Positions 1 to 8,971 are shown, numbered from the stretch's first letter. The stretch is DNA of 64,000 nt from Saprospiraceae bacterium (GCA_019187225.1 JABAQQ010000036.1:62001-126000), one strand, 5' to 3'. The notes: generated from the sequence alone by a model not told the origin. Translations and numbers: made by a program.

Positions 1-1
1 G

Positions 2-364
2 AAAAACGAAGAAGCCATTTTTTTACAGCACGGTCAACCCCTCGTTTTCGGAAACAACGCCGAAAAAGGTATCCTGCTCGACGGTCTCACGCCCCGGGTA
101 GTGCGCCTGGGCGAAGACGGGATATCCGCCTCCAACCTTTGGATACACGACGAACAGGACAAAACCAAAGCTTTCCTGCTGGCCCATCTCGACGAAATAG
201 CGGCAGAAGGCGAACATATGCCCGAACCCTTCGGCATTATTTATGCCCGTGAACGCCTCCCCTACGAAGAACTGATGGAACAACAAATGCGCGCCATCGA
301 AGCGCGAAGCGGACGTATTCCGCTGGCAAAAATTCTGGCGGGGAACCGGACGTGGACGATTTAG
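2..364 (+). CDS. korB: 2-oxoacid:ferredoxin oxidoreductase beta subunit, C-terminal part
   Basis: The open frame runs in from the left edge and stops at 364. It ends with the features of the C-terminus of KorB-type subunits: a DLWIHDE-like segment (here NLWIHDEQDKTKA), then PEPFGIIY, YEELMEQQ and a final ETWTI-like tail (NRTWTI). The family pairs with a KorA alpha subunit and couples CoA-dependent 2-oxoacid oxidation to ferredoxin reduction in the cytoplasm. The thiamine-diphosphate and iron-sulfur parts would lie upstream, outside the window. A GTG at 101 is inside the gene and is not a start. Subfamily (2-oxoglutarate or pyruvate) cannot be fixed from this fragment. Confidence 0.8.
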   Translation, partial: KNEEAIFLQHGQPLVFGNNAEKGILLDGLTPRVVRLGEDGISASNLWIHDEQDKTKAFLLAHLDEIAAEGEHMPEPFGIIYARERLPYEELMEQQMRAIEARSGRIPLAKILAGNRTWTI

Positions 365-518
365 CCGTTTGGAGGATATCGTTCCCAAGTAAAGAGGTCT
401 CTTCAAACACTGGCGCTAAACCTGAAAGGGCCGGACAAATTGGAAACCCGTAGTGTCAAAAAAATGTAAAGTTCTTATTTAAATTAAGACAAAATACTCT
501 CAAATATAAAAAACCGCG

Positions 519-526
519 TACTTTTG
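519..526 (+). promoter_or_regulatory. Bacteroidota -7 promoter element for the ric operon
   Basis: TACTTTTG matches the TAnnTTTG element used by the primary sigma factor of Bacteroidota. It sits in the gap after the KorB end, 66 bases before the ric start, in an AT-rich stretch. A clear TTTG -33 box was not found at the usual spacing. Confidence 0.55.
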
Positions 527-592
527 CCTCTGAGTAAACTACAGCCCCCCAACCCAACAACAAACTCTCCATTCATTAAATAATAAAAACTT

Positions 593-1354
593 ATGTCTTT
601 TCAGGAAGAAAATATCATCAATCTGCACATCGCAGAAAAACCCCTTACCGTCGGTGAAATGGTCGTCGCGGATTACCGCAAAGCTGAAGTTTTTCGCAAA
701 TACGGCATTGATTACTGCTGCGGCGGCAAAAAGCCGCTGGAAGAAACCTGCCGTAAAAAAGGCATCGACCCGCAGGTCGTTCAGAAAGAATTAGACGCGC
801 TCGACATGTTGCCCGCCGAAGAACAACAACATTTTGACGAGTGGGCGCTGGATATGCTCGCCGATTATATCGTTGAAAGGCACCACAGATACGTTGTGGA
901 GTCGCTTCCCATGCTCTACGAACTGACCGCCAAAGTAGCCCGGGTACACGGAGACCGGCATCCGGAGTTGGTTGAAATCGCCCGGCTTTTCGATGACGTA
1001 GCGGTAGAGCTTCAGATGCACATGCACAAAGAAGAACGGATGTTGTTTCCTTATATCAGCACATTGGCCGCCAACCTGCGCGAAGGGAAACCCGCCCCTG
1101 TTCCCGTTTTCGGATCGGTCGAAAACCCCATCCGCATGATGGAAGCCGAACACGAATCCGCCGGGGGCAATATGGAAGAAATTCGCCGCCTGAGCAGCGA
1201 TTACACGCCACCGGCCGATGCCTGCACCTCGTATCGCGTGCTGTTTGCCAAACTTGATGAATTCGAGCAAGACCTGCACCAGCACGTACACTTAGAGAAC
1301 AACATCCTGTTTCCGAAAGCCATTCAAATGGAAAAGGGTAGTTTTGCGGCATGA
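593..1354 (+). CDS. ric: Iron-sulfur cluster repair di-iron protein (Ric/ScdA/YtfE)
   Basis: The 253-residue protein has the family layout. The N-terminal ScdA domain (about residues 12-65) contains the diagnostic YGIDYCCGGKK segment with its paired cysteines. The rest is a hemerythrin-like four-helix domain with spaced iron ligands (ERHHRY, GDRHPE, HMHKEER, EAEHESAG, HQHVHLENN). Family members carry a non-haem di-iron site and restore iron-sulfur clusters damaged by nitric oxide or oxidants. The length is normal for the family. The stop overlaps the start of the next gene in an ATGA, so the two are very likely translationally coupled. A TAnnTTTG element lies upstream. Confidence 0.95.
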   Translation: MSFQEENIINLHIAEKPLTVGEMVVADYRKAEVFRKYGIDYCCGGKKPLEETCRKKGIDPQVVQKELDALDMLPAEEQQHFDEWALDMLADYIVERHHRYVVESLPMLYELTAKVARVHGDRHPELVEIARLFDDVAVELQMHMHKEERMLFPYISTLAANLREGKPAPVPVFGSVENPIRMMEAEHESAGGNMEEIRRLSSDYTPPADACTSYRVLFAKLDEFEQDLHQHVHLENNILFPKAIQMEKGSFAA

Positions 1355-1833
1355 GTACCTGGTACCTGGTTTCAGTATTCCTGCACATCATTCTCGCCGC
1401 CTTCTGGATAGGAGGCATGCTATTTTTGCCATTGGTTATCCTGCCGGGAATCAGGCAACACCCTGACAGGATAGCCATTTTGTACAAAACAGGATTAAAA
1501 TTCCGGTATTACGGGTGGATTGCCACCACCGCCTTGTTCGCGACCGGCCTTCTGAACATCTACCTGCGCGGACTGCCTTTCACATGGAAGTTTTTCACGG
1601 AAAACCAATACGGTATCCTGGTCAGTTATAAAATATTCCTGTTCGCTGGGATTTTGGCGATAAGCGGGACGCACGACTTCTTTTTCGGCAGGAAAGCGTT
1701 GGAGGAAATGCAAACCACCGACAACAGCCGGCTCAAAACAGTCGCCCGGTGGTCGGGCCGTATCAATTTGCTCCTGTCGCTGGTTGCAGCATTTATCGGA
1801 GTCGTATTGTCAAGAGGGGGAACTTTACCATGA
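1351..1833 (+). CDS. CopD-like integral membrane protein
   Basis: A 160-residue protein with four predicted membrane helices (about residues 5-28, 50-72, 88-108, 135-155). It opens with the VFLHIILAAFWIGGMLFLP pattern typical of CopD/DUF-type small membrane proteins, which often carry a buried histidine for metal or haem. It starts four bases before the end of ric and ends four bases into the next gene, giving three genes joined by ATGA overlaps. Placement beside ric suggests a role in nitrosative or metal stress. The substrate is unknown and the CopD assignment rests on overall pattern. Confidence 0.65.
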   Translation: MSTWYLVSVFLHIILAAFWIGGMLFLPLVILPGIRQHPDRIAILYKTGLKFRYYGWIATTALFATGLLNIYLRGLPFTWKFFTENQYGILVSYKIFLFAGILAISGTHDFFFGRKALEEMQTTDNSRLKTVARWSGRINLLLSLVAAFIGVVLSRGGTLP

Positions 1834-2219
1834 GAAACAAACACAAACAATTACCGCTGGTATATTCCTGTTCCGGCTGTTCCAGCGCGGCGCAAATGGC
1901 CAATGACCTGGCCATCGCCCTTGACAGAAAAGAGATTGCCGAAATGTCGTGTATCGCCGGCGTCGGCGGGGATGTAAAGCCACTCGTCGTCACGGCGAAG
2001 TCGGGAAGAAGAATCATCGCCATAGATGGCTGCCCGCTGAAATGTGTGGAGCATTGCCTGGCGCGCCACGGGATCAAGCCCGACGAGCATTTTGTCCTGT
2101 CGGATTACGGGATAAAAAAGGTATTTCACGGCGAGTATGATAAAAGCGAGGCAGAGGATATTTTTGCTGATATATTGTACCGGGTTGGAGGAGGCTGGAC
2201 AATGGAGAACTCAAAATAA
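1830..2219 (+). CDS. DGC-domain putative zinc-binding protein
   Basis: About 129 residues. An earlier in-frame start at 1749 would overlap the membrane protein gene deeply; the ATG at 1830 forms an ATGA overlap and opens with MRNKHKQLPLVYSCSGCSS, matching the cysteine-rich N-terminus of DGC proteins. A second cluster, IDGCPLKCVEHCLARHG, follows around residues 69-84. Six or more cysteines in CxxC-like spacing suggest metal binding, and the family is annotated as zinc-binding without a proven reaction. It is the last gene of the ric operon and converges with the nuclease-like gene, overlapping its 3' end by nine bases. Confidence 0.8.
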   Translation: MRNKHKQLPLVYSCSGCSSAAQMANDLAIALDRKEIAEMSCIAGVGGDVKPLVVTAKSGRRIIAIDGCPLKCVEHCLARHGIKPDEHFVLSDYGIKKVFHGEYDKSEAEDIFADILYRVGGGWTMENSK

Positions 2220-3224
2220 GCGCGCGTTCTTGAGTATTTCTGCCAATTCCCCCTCACTTAATTCAAAGATTTCAGCCAAGCCGTTAATCGTTGTGCCGGC
2301 TGAGTATGATTTCAGTACGGCGCGCTCGAGTCGTCTTTGCTCCCCTTCGATGGTTTTTTCTTTTTCCTCTATGGTTTTCTCCTTTTCCTCTATGGCCTTT
2401 TCTTTCTTCGAAATAGCTATATTCTTCTCCTCAATTAACTGTTCTTTCGCCTGAATGATCGCTTCTTTCGACGAAATCAAGCGTTGGTAATCTTTAATTT
2501 CTTCAATCAGATCGTCTTCCGCCTCCATGGTCTGACGAACTACCGGATCCGCCAGGGCTTTCTGAAGTCTGCGTAACAGAGGACGGTAGCGTTCTGGCAG
2601 GGTTTCCTCGTTCACGGCCAAAAAGTGCGGATCATCCGTTGCGCCCGACTGGTCGAACAGCGCCAGCAGTTGTTCCAACTCGGTACGGCGCCGGCCTTTG
2701 AGATAGGGGATTTGAATTATGATGCTGTCGTGCGTCAGGCTCTCAATAAACTCTTCTTTTTCATGGATTGGCTCACCGGTAGCGGCATCTATGTAGGCCC
2801 GGTTCACCCTGACAACGGGCGCTTTGATGTGCACAAGCGTATGTCCCAGGAAATAAATACTCAGAATGGGCAGCGCCTTGCGGTAAGGATATTCGGAAGC
2901 CGGCTCGCGCACCACGTTTTCCTTGTTGGCGTATTGTTCGCCCAAATAACGGCGGAAGCGCATGATGTCGCTGGCCATCTTGGCTTTTTGCAGTTCCAGG
3001 ATGACCAGTTCCTGCTTGCCGTCGGCATCCACGATGCGCGCACTGAAATCCATGCGCAGCACGGCCAACAGTTCGCCGACAGGAAAATGGTGCTCCGTTG
3101 GCCGGAATTCAAGCGAGACGACTTCTTTGCCGATGATGGCCGACAGCAGCAGCCTGGCCACCTTTTCGTCGTTCATCAGATATTTGAAAACGACATCGTA
3201 AATGGGATTGGCTATTTGTACCAT
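2211..3224 (-). CDS. Rpn-family PD-(D/E)XK nuclease/putative transposase
   Basis: About 337 residues from the ATG at 3224. An in-frame start at 3272 gives an implausible hydrophobic extension. The N-terminal 130 residues match the PDDEXK_2/Rpn fold: NPIYDVVFKYLMND at the start, MDFSARIVDADGKQELVILELQKAK as acidic plus E-x-Q-K core, then RRYLGEQY. Family members are recombination-promoting nucleases found in many copies per genome, often diverging quickly. The C-terminal third is charged coiled coil with a twice-repeated EEKEKTI unit, then a short helix-turn-helix-like tail (TTINGLAEIFELSEGELAEI). No partner gene is adjacent. Activity is not established. Confidence 0.85.
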   Translation of the reverse strand: MVQIANPIYDVVFKYLMNDEKVARLLLSAIIGKEVVSLEFRPTEHHFPVGELLAVLRMDFSARIVDADGKQELVILELQKAKMASDIMRFRRYLGEQYANKENVVREPASEYPYRKALPILSIYFLGHTLVHIKAPVVRVNRAYIDAATGEPIHEKEEFIESLTHDSIIIQIPYLKGRRRTELEQLLALFDQSGATDDPHFLAVNEETLPERYRPLLRRLQKALADPVVRQTMEAEDDLIEEIKDYQRLISSKEAIIQAKEQLIEEKNIAISKKEKAIEEKEKTIEEKEKTIEGEQRRLERAVLKSYSAGTTINGLAEIFELSEGELAEILKNARLF

Positions 3225-3316
3225 AATGCCGCGTGTTTTGCCCGCAAAGTACAAATAAAAATTATATTTCAAAACAAAAAGTGTTTAAAAATATTTTTTC
3301 GCCATGCCATTATACC

Positions 3317-5143
3317 TCATAAATACCCCTTTGCCTGCAACCGGAACAACTCCGCGTACTTCCCTTTTTTCGCCAGCAATTCCTCGTGACTGCCGATTTC
3401 GAGCAGCTGACCGTGTTCCAGGAACAGGATGCGGTCGGCCATACGTACGGTAGAAAAGCGGTGGCTGATGAGCACCCCGGTTTTTCCTTTGATCAGTTCT
3501 GAAAACCGGACGAACACTTCGTGTTCGGCGCGGGCGTCGAGCGCCGCCGTCGGCTCGTCGAGGATGATCAATTGGGCGTCGCGCATGTAGGCGCGGGCGA
3601 GAGCGATCTTCTGCCATTGGCCGCCGCTGAGTTCTACGCCGGTGGCGAAGCGTTTGCCGAGCATCTGGTCGTATTGGTGGGGCAGACCAGCCACCACCTC
3701 GTCGGCGAGGCTTTTGCGGGCGGCTTCTTCGATCAGGGCGCGGTTCCCGCGTTCCGTGATATTGCCGACGGCAATATTATCGGAAACCGGGAGCGCGTAC
3801 CGGAAATAATCCTGAAAGATGATACCGATCTCGTCGCGCAGGTCGGCGGGGTCGTAATCGCGAAGATCCACGCCGTCGAGCAGGATGCGGCCTTCGTCCG
3901 GTTCGTAGAGGTGCGCCAGCAATTTGACAATGGTCGTTTTGCCAGCGCCGTTTTCACCCACCAAGGCCAGTTTTTCGCCGGCGTGCAGGGTGAAACTCAG
4001 GTTGCGCAGCGCCCACTTGTCGCTGCCGGGGTATTTGAAACTGACTTTTTCAAAAACGAAGCCCTGACGGATCGGACGCGGCACGCGTTTGGAGCCCTTG
4101 CGACCAGAAGACAACGGTTTTAATTCCATAAAAGCAAAAAAATCCTGGAGGTACAAAGCCATTTCCGATACCCGTGAAAAACGGCTCATCACCCCCGACA
4201 ACAAGCCCTGCATCCGCTGGAATGACCCGGCAAGGAAGGTCAGGGTACCAACGCTTATGGCCCCTTTAATGGTCTGAAAAACGATAAAAATGTAGGCGCC
4301 GTAATACGAAGCCGTTCCGATAAATGAGAAAAGACTCCCCCACCCTGCCCTCCTGATGGTCAGGTTTTTATTGGCTTCGTAGTAGCGGCGCGAGATGTCT
4401 TCAAAACGATCGGTGATAAAATTTTCCAGGCCGAAAATTTTGATCTCTTTAGCGGTGTCGTTGCTCGCGCCGATATAGCGCAGGTAGTCGAGTTCGCGCC
4501 GTTCGGGCGTCCAGGAATGCGTAAGCGAATAGGAGCGGCGGTTGAAGTGTGTTTCGCCCACGAACGATGGGATCACCGCCACCACCAAAAGAACAATAAG
4601 CCAGGGATTGAATGCCGCCAAACCGCCCACGAGAAACAACATCGAGATCAGGTCCTGTGCCTGCGACATCACCAGGCTCATCAGCATGGTGCGACCCGAT
4701 GTTTGTGTGCGGGCGCGTTCGAGTTTGTCGTAAAACTCCGGATTTTCAAACTGGAACAAGTCCAGCGTAGCGGCATGCCGCATGATGCGTATGCTGCTGT
4801 CGTTGCTCACCAGGTCGCCCAGCAGGCTCTCCGTCAGCGTGATCGCGCGGCCGAGCAGGCTGTTGACTACCGCCAGGGCGAATTCCGCTCCGACCCACCA
4901 CCAAACCGGAGATTGCGGATCGGGGATTGCGGATTGCGGATTGGAGATTGCCGCCAGAATGTGGTCAATGATCTCTTTGCCGACGTACAACATGGCCACG
5001 GGAATGGCGGCCTGCACGATGCGCAGCACAGCGTTGAGCAGCGCCATACGCGGCGACACCTGCCATATCATCCGGAAAAAAGGCGGGATGTTGCGCAGCG
5101 CGCCGAATTGTTTGAAAAAATGGGAGATGCGTTCGCGAAGCAT
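3317..5143 (-). CDS. ABC transporter, fused permease and ATPase
   Basis: A 608-residue half-transporter of the type I exporter class. The N-terminal half has about six membrane helices. The C-terminal domain has Walker A (GENGAGKTT), a Q-loop (IIFQDYFRYALPVSDNI), the signature (ELSGGQWQKIALARA), Walker B (LIILDEPTAALDA) and the H-loop (LISHRFSTV). It would work as a homodimer in the inner membrane exporting a lipid, peptide or drug; substrate unknown. A tandem heptamer repeat at 4908-4951 adds an NPQSAIPDPQSP stretch to the loop near residues 65-80, a position where relatives have a short periplasmic loop. It is transcribed away from the barrel gene that starts at 5243. Confidence 0.93.
   Translation of the reverse strand: MLRERISHFFKQFGALRNIPPFFRMIWQVSPRMALLNAVLRIVQAAIPVAMLYVGKEIIDHILAAISNPQSAIPDPQSPVWWWVGAEFALAVVNSLLGRAITLTESLLGDLVSNDSSIRIMRHAATLDLFQFENPEFYDKLERARTQTSGRTMLMSLVMSQAQDLISMLFLVGGLAAFNPWLIVLLVVAVIPSFVGETHFNRRSYSLTHSWTPERRELDYLRYIGASNDTAKEIKIFGLENFITDRFEDISRRYYEANKNLTIRRAGWGSLFSFIGTASYYGAYIFIVFQTIKGAISVGTLTFLAGSFQRMQGLLSGVMSRFSRVSEMALYLQDFFAFMELKPLSSGRKGSKRVPRPIRQGFVFEKVSFKYPGSDKWALRNLSFTLHAGEKLALVGENGAGKTTIVKLLAHLYEPDEGRILLDGVDLRDYDPADLRDEIGIIFQDYFRYALPVSDNIAVGNITERGNRALIEEAARKSLADEVVAGLPHQYDQMLGKRFATGVELSGGQWQKIALARAYMRDAQLIILDEPTAALDARAEHEVFVRFSELIKGKTGVLISHRFSTVRMADRILFLEHGQLLEIGSHEELLAKKGKYAELFRLQAKGYL
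4908..4951. repeat. Heptamer tandem repeat inside the ABC transporter
   Basis: Degenerate copies of GGATTGC lie head to tail within the reading frame. The same unit recurs at 34903-34930 and 52275-52317. Three heptads make seven codons, so the frame is kept. Confidence 0.85.
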
Positions 5144-5205
5144 TTATATGGAGGAGGTGAAAGGAAGTTGGAAAGTGGTGGGGTTGAAAAATGCGGGGGT
5201 TGCCG

Positions 5206-5213
5206 TACTTTTG
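5206..5213 (+). promoter_or_regulatory. Probable -7 element for the outer-membrane barrel gene
   Basis: TACTTTTG fits TAnnTTTG, 29 bases before the GTG start at 5243. A GTTG at 5182-5185 sits at about -33 spacing as a weak match to TTTG. Confidence 0.5.
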
Positions 5214-5242
5214 CAAAAGATTTTTACCAAAACTGTTTGCCT

Positions 5243-5857
5243 GTGAAAAAGTTGTTGTCCCCCTTCTTTGCTTTTTGGTGTATCATACTGCCGGGTCATG
5301 ATGCAGGGGCGCAAAACTCGTTTGCAGTGGTTGACGGAGTGAACTGGCTTCATCAGTTTTCAGATTCGTATGTCAATGTCAGTTTTAATCCCCGGGTTGG
5401 TTATTCCGTAGGCTTCGAGTCTACTTTTGAAATTTCGAAAAAATGGCACTTCAAAGGTGGATTTCGCTATGCTGAATTGAAATACGATTTTGTCGCGGGA
5501 CCATTTTATGACCCGGCTTTACCGCTTTATGTCAGTTCAATAAAACGTTATGGCGCTTGTCAGTTTTCTGCCGGCATTCGCTGGCTCAGCCGACCAGGAA
5601 CCTGGCGGTATTACATTGACGCTGAAACGGGCATAACCAATTTCGTCGAATCCGATGAAAAACGGCTGAGTAAAATGGTGCCTACCCTTGGCGCTGGATT
5701 CGGCATCGCGTTTCAGGCGCCTCAAAGTAAAACATCTGTATTTTTACAACCGGTTGTTCGTTACATATCCCGGGATATTCGCGAAGACCGGATAATCAAT
5801 CTCGGCCACCATTTCCTGAATCCGGGCATCGAGTTCGGTATTCGCAACTATTTCTAA
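5243..5857 (+). CDS. Predicted outer-membrane beta-barrel protein
   Basis: 204 residues from a GTG start. This start begins a clean signal peptide (MKKLLSPFFAFW...GAQ) and lies just after a promoter-like box. Upstream in-frame ATGs lie inside the opposing transporter and are not credible. The mature part is rich in alternating aromatic and polar residues (GFRYAELKYDF, RWLSRPGTWRYYIDAETG, HFLNPGIEFGIRNYF) and ends in phenylalanine, as outer-membrane barrels usually do. No family name is claimed. The ferritin gene follows after 24 bases, so co-transcription is possible. Confidence 0.7.
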   Translation: MKKLLSPFFAFWCIILPGHDAGAQNSFAVVDGVNWLHQFSDSYVNVSFNPRVGYSVGFESTFEISKKWHFKGGFRYAELKYDFVAGPFYDPALPLYVSSIKRYGACQFSAGIRWLSRPGTWRYYIDAETGITNFVESDEKRLSKMVPTLGAGFGIAFQAPQSKTSVFLQPVVRYISRDIREDRIINLGHHFLNPGIEFGIRNYF

Positions 5858-5881
5858 GTCAAATATTACAACCCGATCGCT

Positions 5882-6400
5882 ATGCTTTCCGAATCGTTAC
5901 AAAACAAACTCAACGAACAGATCCAAAAAGAAGCCTACGCTTCCAACGCTTACCTCGCCCTCGCCACCTGGGCGGAAAACAAGGGCCTACCGAACATTGC
6001 CGAATACTTTTATTTCGCTTCCGACGACGAGCGCAGTCACATGCTCCAGTTGTATAAGTACATCAACGCCAACGGCGGCTCGGCAGCGCTGAAAGATAGC
6101 CTGGGCAAAGTGAAAACCTCCTTCAAAACCGTGCTCGATGTGTTCAAACACGTCTTCGACCTCGAACACGGCGTCACGGTGTCCATCAACGAATTATCCA
6201 CCTGGTGCCTGCAAAACGGCGAGCATGCCACCTTCTTTTTCCTGCAAGCCTTCGTGCTGGAACAACAGGACGCGGAACGCAAGGTGCAGGAGATCATCAC
6301 GATCGTGGAGCGCATGGGCTTCGAAGACAGGAACTTGTTTTATTTGGACAAACAATTCAAGAAAATCAATCAGCAGGCGGGCGCGGAAGGAGGGGGATAA
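5882..6400 (+). CDS. ftn: Ferritin (non-haem iron storage)
   Basis: 172 residues, normal for bacterial ferritin. Likely ferroxidase ligands are visible: E17 (QKEAYAS), E50 and H53 (DDERSHM), E95 (DLEHG) and Q128 (VLEQQDAE). In the last segment D130 replaces a glutamate common in E. coli FtnA, so the third iron site may differ. The protein would form a 24-subunit cytoplasmic shell that oxidises ferrous iron and stores it. The C-terminus is glycine-rich (GAEGGG). It converges with a T9SS cargo gene only eight bases away, with no obvious terminator between. Confidence 0.95.
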   Translation: MLSESLQNKLNEQIQKEAYASNAYLALATWAENKGLPNIAEYFYFASDDERSHMLQLYKYINANGGSAALKDSLGKVKTSFKTVLDVFKHVFDLEHGVTVSINELSTWCLQNGEHATFFFLQAFVLEQQDAERKVQEIITIVERMGFEDRNLFYLDKQFKKINQQAGAEGGG

Positions 6401-6408
6401 AAACGCGT

Positions 6409-7953
6409 TCAATGTGAGACAAGGATTTTCCCGATTGCATCAGCGCCATTGGCTGCTCTCCAATGGTAGAAATACATACCTGAGGCGGTTTTAGCAGTGT
6501 CCCACTCCAATTTAGTTTGCCCCGCTTGCAACTTTGAACGAAACACGATCTGCCCGGTCGCGTCAGCGATTGTCAACATTCCGCCCAAATGCGGCGCTTG
6601 CCACTGAAAGTCTGCCCTGTCACTCGCAGGATTGGGGAAAACCCGCAGGCCTGCCGTTTCCGGGAGGGGCGGCGCTTCATCGCTGCCGACCACTGTGCAC
6701 AGCGTGTCCACGCAGCCGTCCTTGTCCACCTTGAGTACCCAAGCCCAGGATTTGAAATTCTCGCCGTCGTAACTATTGGCGTAGCCTACCGCCACCACGC
6801 TGCCGCTGGGCAGCACCGCCGCCCCGCCGAGCCTGTTGTCCAAGCCCCACACCGGGTGCGAAAAAACAGTGTCGAGCACCGTCCAGATGCTGTCGCCCTC
6901 TGGGCTGAACTTGTGCAGAAACCCGCCCTGCCAAGGCAGGCTGTCAGGGTGTTCTGAATAGTATGGCACCCAATGCCCCACGGCCACCCAGTTGCCGTCG
7001 GGCGTGGGCTTGATGTCCCACAGGTTGTTGGCTTCCCATGTCAACATGGGCTGGGGCATCAGGGTGCGCTGCCACACCAGGTTCATGTTGCTGTCGCGCC
7101 GAACGATTTTGCACAGCCCCCCCCAGTCCTGTGGGCCGAACGCCAAAAAGCTGCGGGTGCAGTAGAGCCAGCCACCGTCGGGCAGGTGCTGGAGGGCCAG
7201 TGCTGCAGACTCTATATTTTGCGGGTTGCTTTGCCATTGCCATTGCAAGTTGCCGAGGCTGTCAACACCCCAAAAACTGCTCTTTGTGTATGAGTTTAGG
7301 CTGTTACCGCTGCTCAAGCCTTTGGAGCCGCTGATTACAAAGTGGTTAGAGTCCACCATGACGAGGCTGTAGTCCGCTTCGTTCAACTCCCAATCGCCAT
7401 AGAATTTTTCCCAGACGATGTCGCCGACTTTGTTTACTTTCATTACATGAGCGTCGGGATGATAATTAGAGCGGGTTTTGTATCCAACTATCATATATCC
7501 GTCAGCAAGTTCTAAGATTCCTCTTGGGCGATAAGTAAGGTCATTACCAAGGGAATATTCCTTATAAAAAATCAAATTGCCGTCCTTGTCTGTTTTGATA
7601 AGTACGCCAGTATTTCGTTCGTATAGTGTACCCATCATCAAATAATCGTTTTGGTCATCCTTGATGATGCCGTAGTTCAATACTTGAACAAAATGGTCGC
7701 CCAATGTATCGGGATAGTAATGGATGTCTATAATTTGTCCGTTGGTATCTATTCGCGCCAACATCGCGCTCCATTGGTTGCTGCCTGAGGGTAAAATTCC
7801 GCCAGTAATAATTATGGTATCGCCCACCAAGATACAGTTTTTGAAAACGGCGGCCTGTGCTCCGAAATCATAAACGTTGGAAAACCCGCTTTGCGCAATA
7901 CCACAAAATTGCATTAGAAAAACATAGAGCGATAAAAGAGTTAGCCTGCGCAT
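6409..7953 (-). CDS. T9SS type A secreted protein with propeller-like repeats
   Basis: 514 residues from the ATG at 7953, which starts a signal peptide (MRRLTLLSLYVFLMQFCGIAQ). The body repeats short blocks of the form 'D..GN.....Y' and 'A.....DGGW......' (TDKDGNLIFYKEY, LPDGGWLYCT, LPSGSVVAVGYAN), suggesting a beta-propeller. The last 80 residues form a type A sorting domain (LRVFPNPASDRADF...GMYFYHWRAANG...GKILVSH). Such proteins cross the outer membrane by T9SS and are released or bound to surface polysaccharide. The broken metalloprotease gene upstream on the same strand is separated by a strong hairpin. Ligand or activity is unknown. Confidence 0.85.
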   Translation of the reverse strand: MRRLTLLSLYVFLMQFCGIAQSGFSNVYDFGAQAAVFKNCILVGDTIIITGGILPSGSNQWSAMLARIDTNGQIIDIHYYPDTLGDHFVQVLNYGIIKDDQNDYLMMGTLYERNTGVLIKTDKDGNLIFYKEYSLGNDLTYRPRGILELADGYMIVGYKTRSNYHPDAHVMKVNKVGDIVWEKFYGDWELNEADYSLVMVDSNHFVISGSKGLSSGNSLNSYTKSSFWGVDSLGNLQWQWQSNPQNIESAALALQHLPDGGWLYCTRSFLAFGPQDWGGLCKIVRRDSNMNLVWQRTLMPQPMLTWEANNLWDIKPTPDGNWVAVGHWVPYYSEHPDSLPWQGGFLHKFSPEGDSIWTVLDTVFSHPVWGLDNRLGGAAVLPSGSVVAVGYANSYDGENFKSWAWVLKVDKDGCVDTLCTVVGSDEAPPLPETAGLRVFPNPASDRADFQWQAPHLGGMLTIADATGQIVFRSKLQAGQTKLEWDTAKTASGMYFYHWRAANGADAIGKILVSH

Positions 7954-7968
7954 AGGTATATGAAAACT

Positions 7969-7998
7969 GCCTCCACCGTGAGCGGTCACGGTGGAGGC
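7969..7998 (-). terminator. Rho-independent terminator after the broken protease gene
   Basis: A perfect 13-bp stem (7969-7981 with 7986-7998) closes a four-base loop and, on the minus strand, is followed by AGTTTTC. It separates the protease remnant from the next T9SS gene. Confidence 0.75.
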
Positions 7999-8014
7999 AT
8001 GGTGAGAAAAATTG

Positions 8015-8971
8015 TTAATGGCGAATCACGAATTTCCCAGTTTGGGTATCACCTTTTTCTGAGCGTATCTGATAGAAATGCACTCCGGGGGCAATATTTT
8101 GGGTAGGCCAATGAAGGGAAACCTGTTCAGGACTGAACGGTGTATTCATTACAACCTTGCCGCTCAGGTCAGTGACGGTGAGTGCTACAAATGATTGTTT
8201 GCTTGGCCAACTGAACAAAATGTATTGGTCAGCTGGGTTGGGATACACCGAGACGATTTTATTTTCCGGCTGCGTCTCTGAATTCCCTTTCGTTTTTCGT
8301 TCCCCAACAGGCAAATCAAGATACGGCGGGTAATGCTTTCCGTATTGGGTCAAAATGCTGCGGGCAATGGCATAAGCATAGCCGGCCTCCGTGTGGTCGG
8401 CGATTTCGACCAATCTGTCCAATTGGGTCTGGGTGTGGGGCGTACCCGCTTGCTCAATGACCATCACAAAAATCTCGCGGGTTTCGGCGAGGTCGGCGGT
8501 TTCGGCAGTGGTCAGGTTATATTTGGCAGCGGCAGCGTCCAGCACACCAAGCGCCTGCGTGTTTTCTCCTGTAGCGAGATAGTCCTTTGCCAAGGTCAAG
8601 TCGGCCTCATACGAATCGAGATTGAGCATCCAAGCTCTGACGGAGTCGCGCCCATCCTGCAAGGTGTCGAGCATGAGCCAGCGCAGCACTTTGTCGGCGG
8701 CCAAGTCCATTTCAAAGCGATGATAGGCGGCTTCGTGTCCTTTGGCTGTCGCTAATGTCTGGTTGCTTGCTGCCACAGCGGCATCATGTTCGGCTTTGGC
8801 CGCCAAGTATGGGCCTTTGTGCTGGTAGTATTGTGCTTTTGTGTCCTCCACATCGGGGAGCGACTCCGGGTTGGATTCTTCGGGCACTAAAATCTCGCAA
8901 GTATTAGGGTCTGCATCTTGCAAGTCAACTGTCACCGTGACTTTATTCGGGTCAGGCGTTTCCTCGGACAC
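8015..8971 (-). pseudogene. C-terminal part of broken M43 protease: T9SS sorting region
   Basis: This frame continues directly from the beta-helix fragment upstream; only the TGA at 9014-9016 separates them, and the 14 codons between the stop and the GTG at 8971 are open. It contains an alpha-helical repeat stretch (about residues 40-215: LATAKGHEAAYHRFEMDLAADK, LTLAKDYLATGENTQALGVLDAAA) and a type A sorting domain (IVSVYPNPADQYILFSWPS...GVHFYQIRSEKGDTQTGKFVIRH). It lacks a signal peptide, so if translated alone it would not be exported. It is best read as the end of one roughly 1,080-codon gene reaching back to 11262. Confidence 0.75.

Noticed and set aside
4517-5242. Long N-terminal extension of the outer-membrane barrel protein
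   Set aside because: It lies on the opposite strand of the ABC transporter; the GTG at 5243 with signal peptide and promoter is a much better start.
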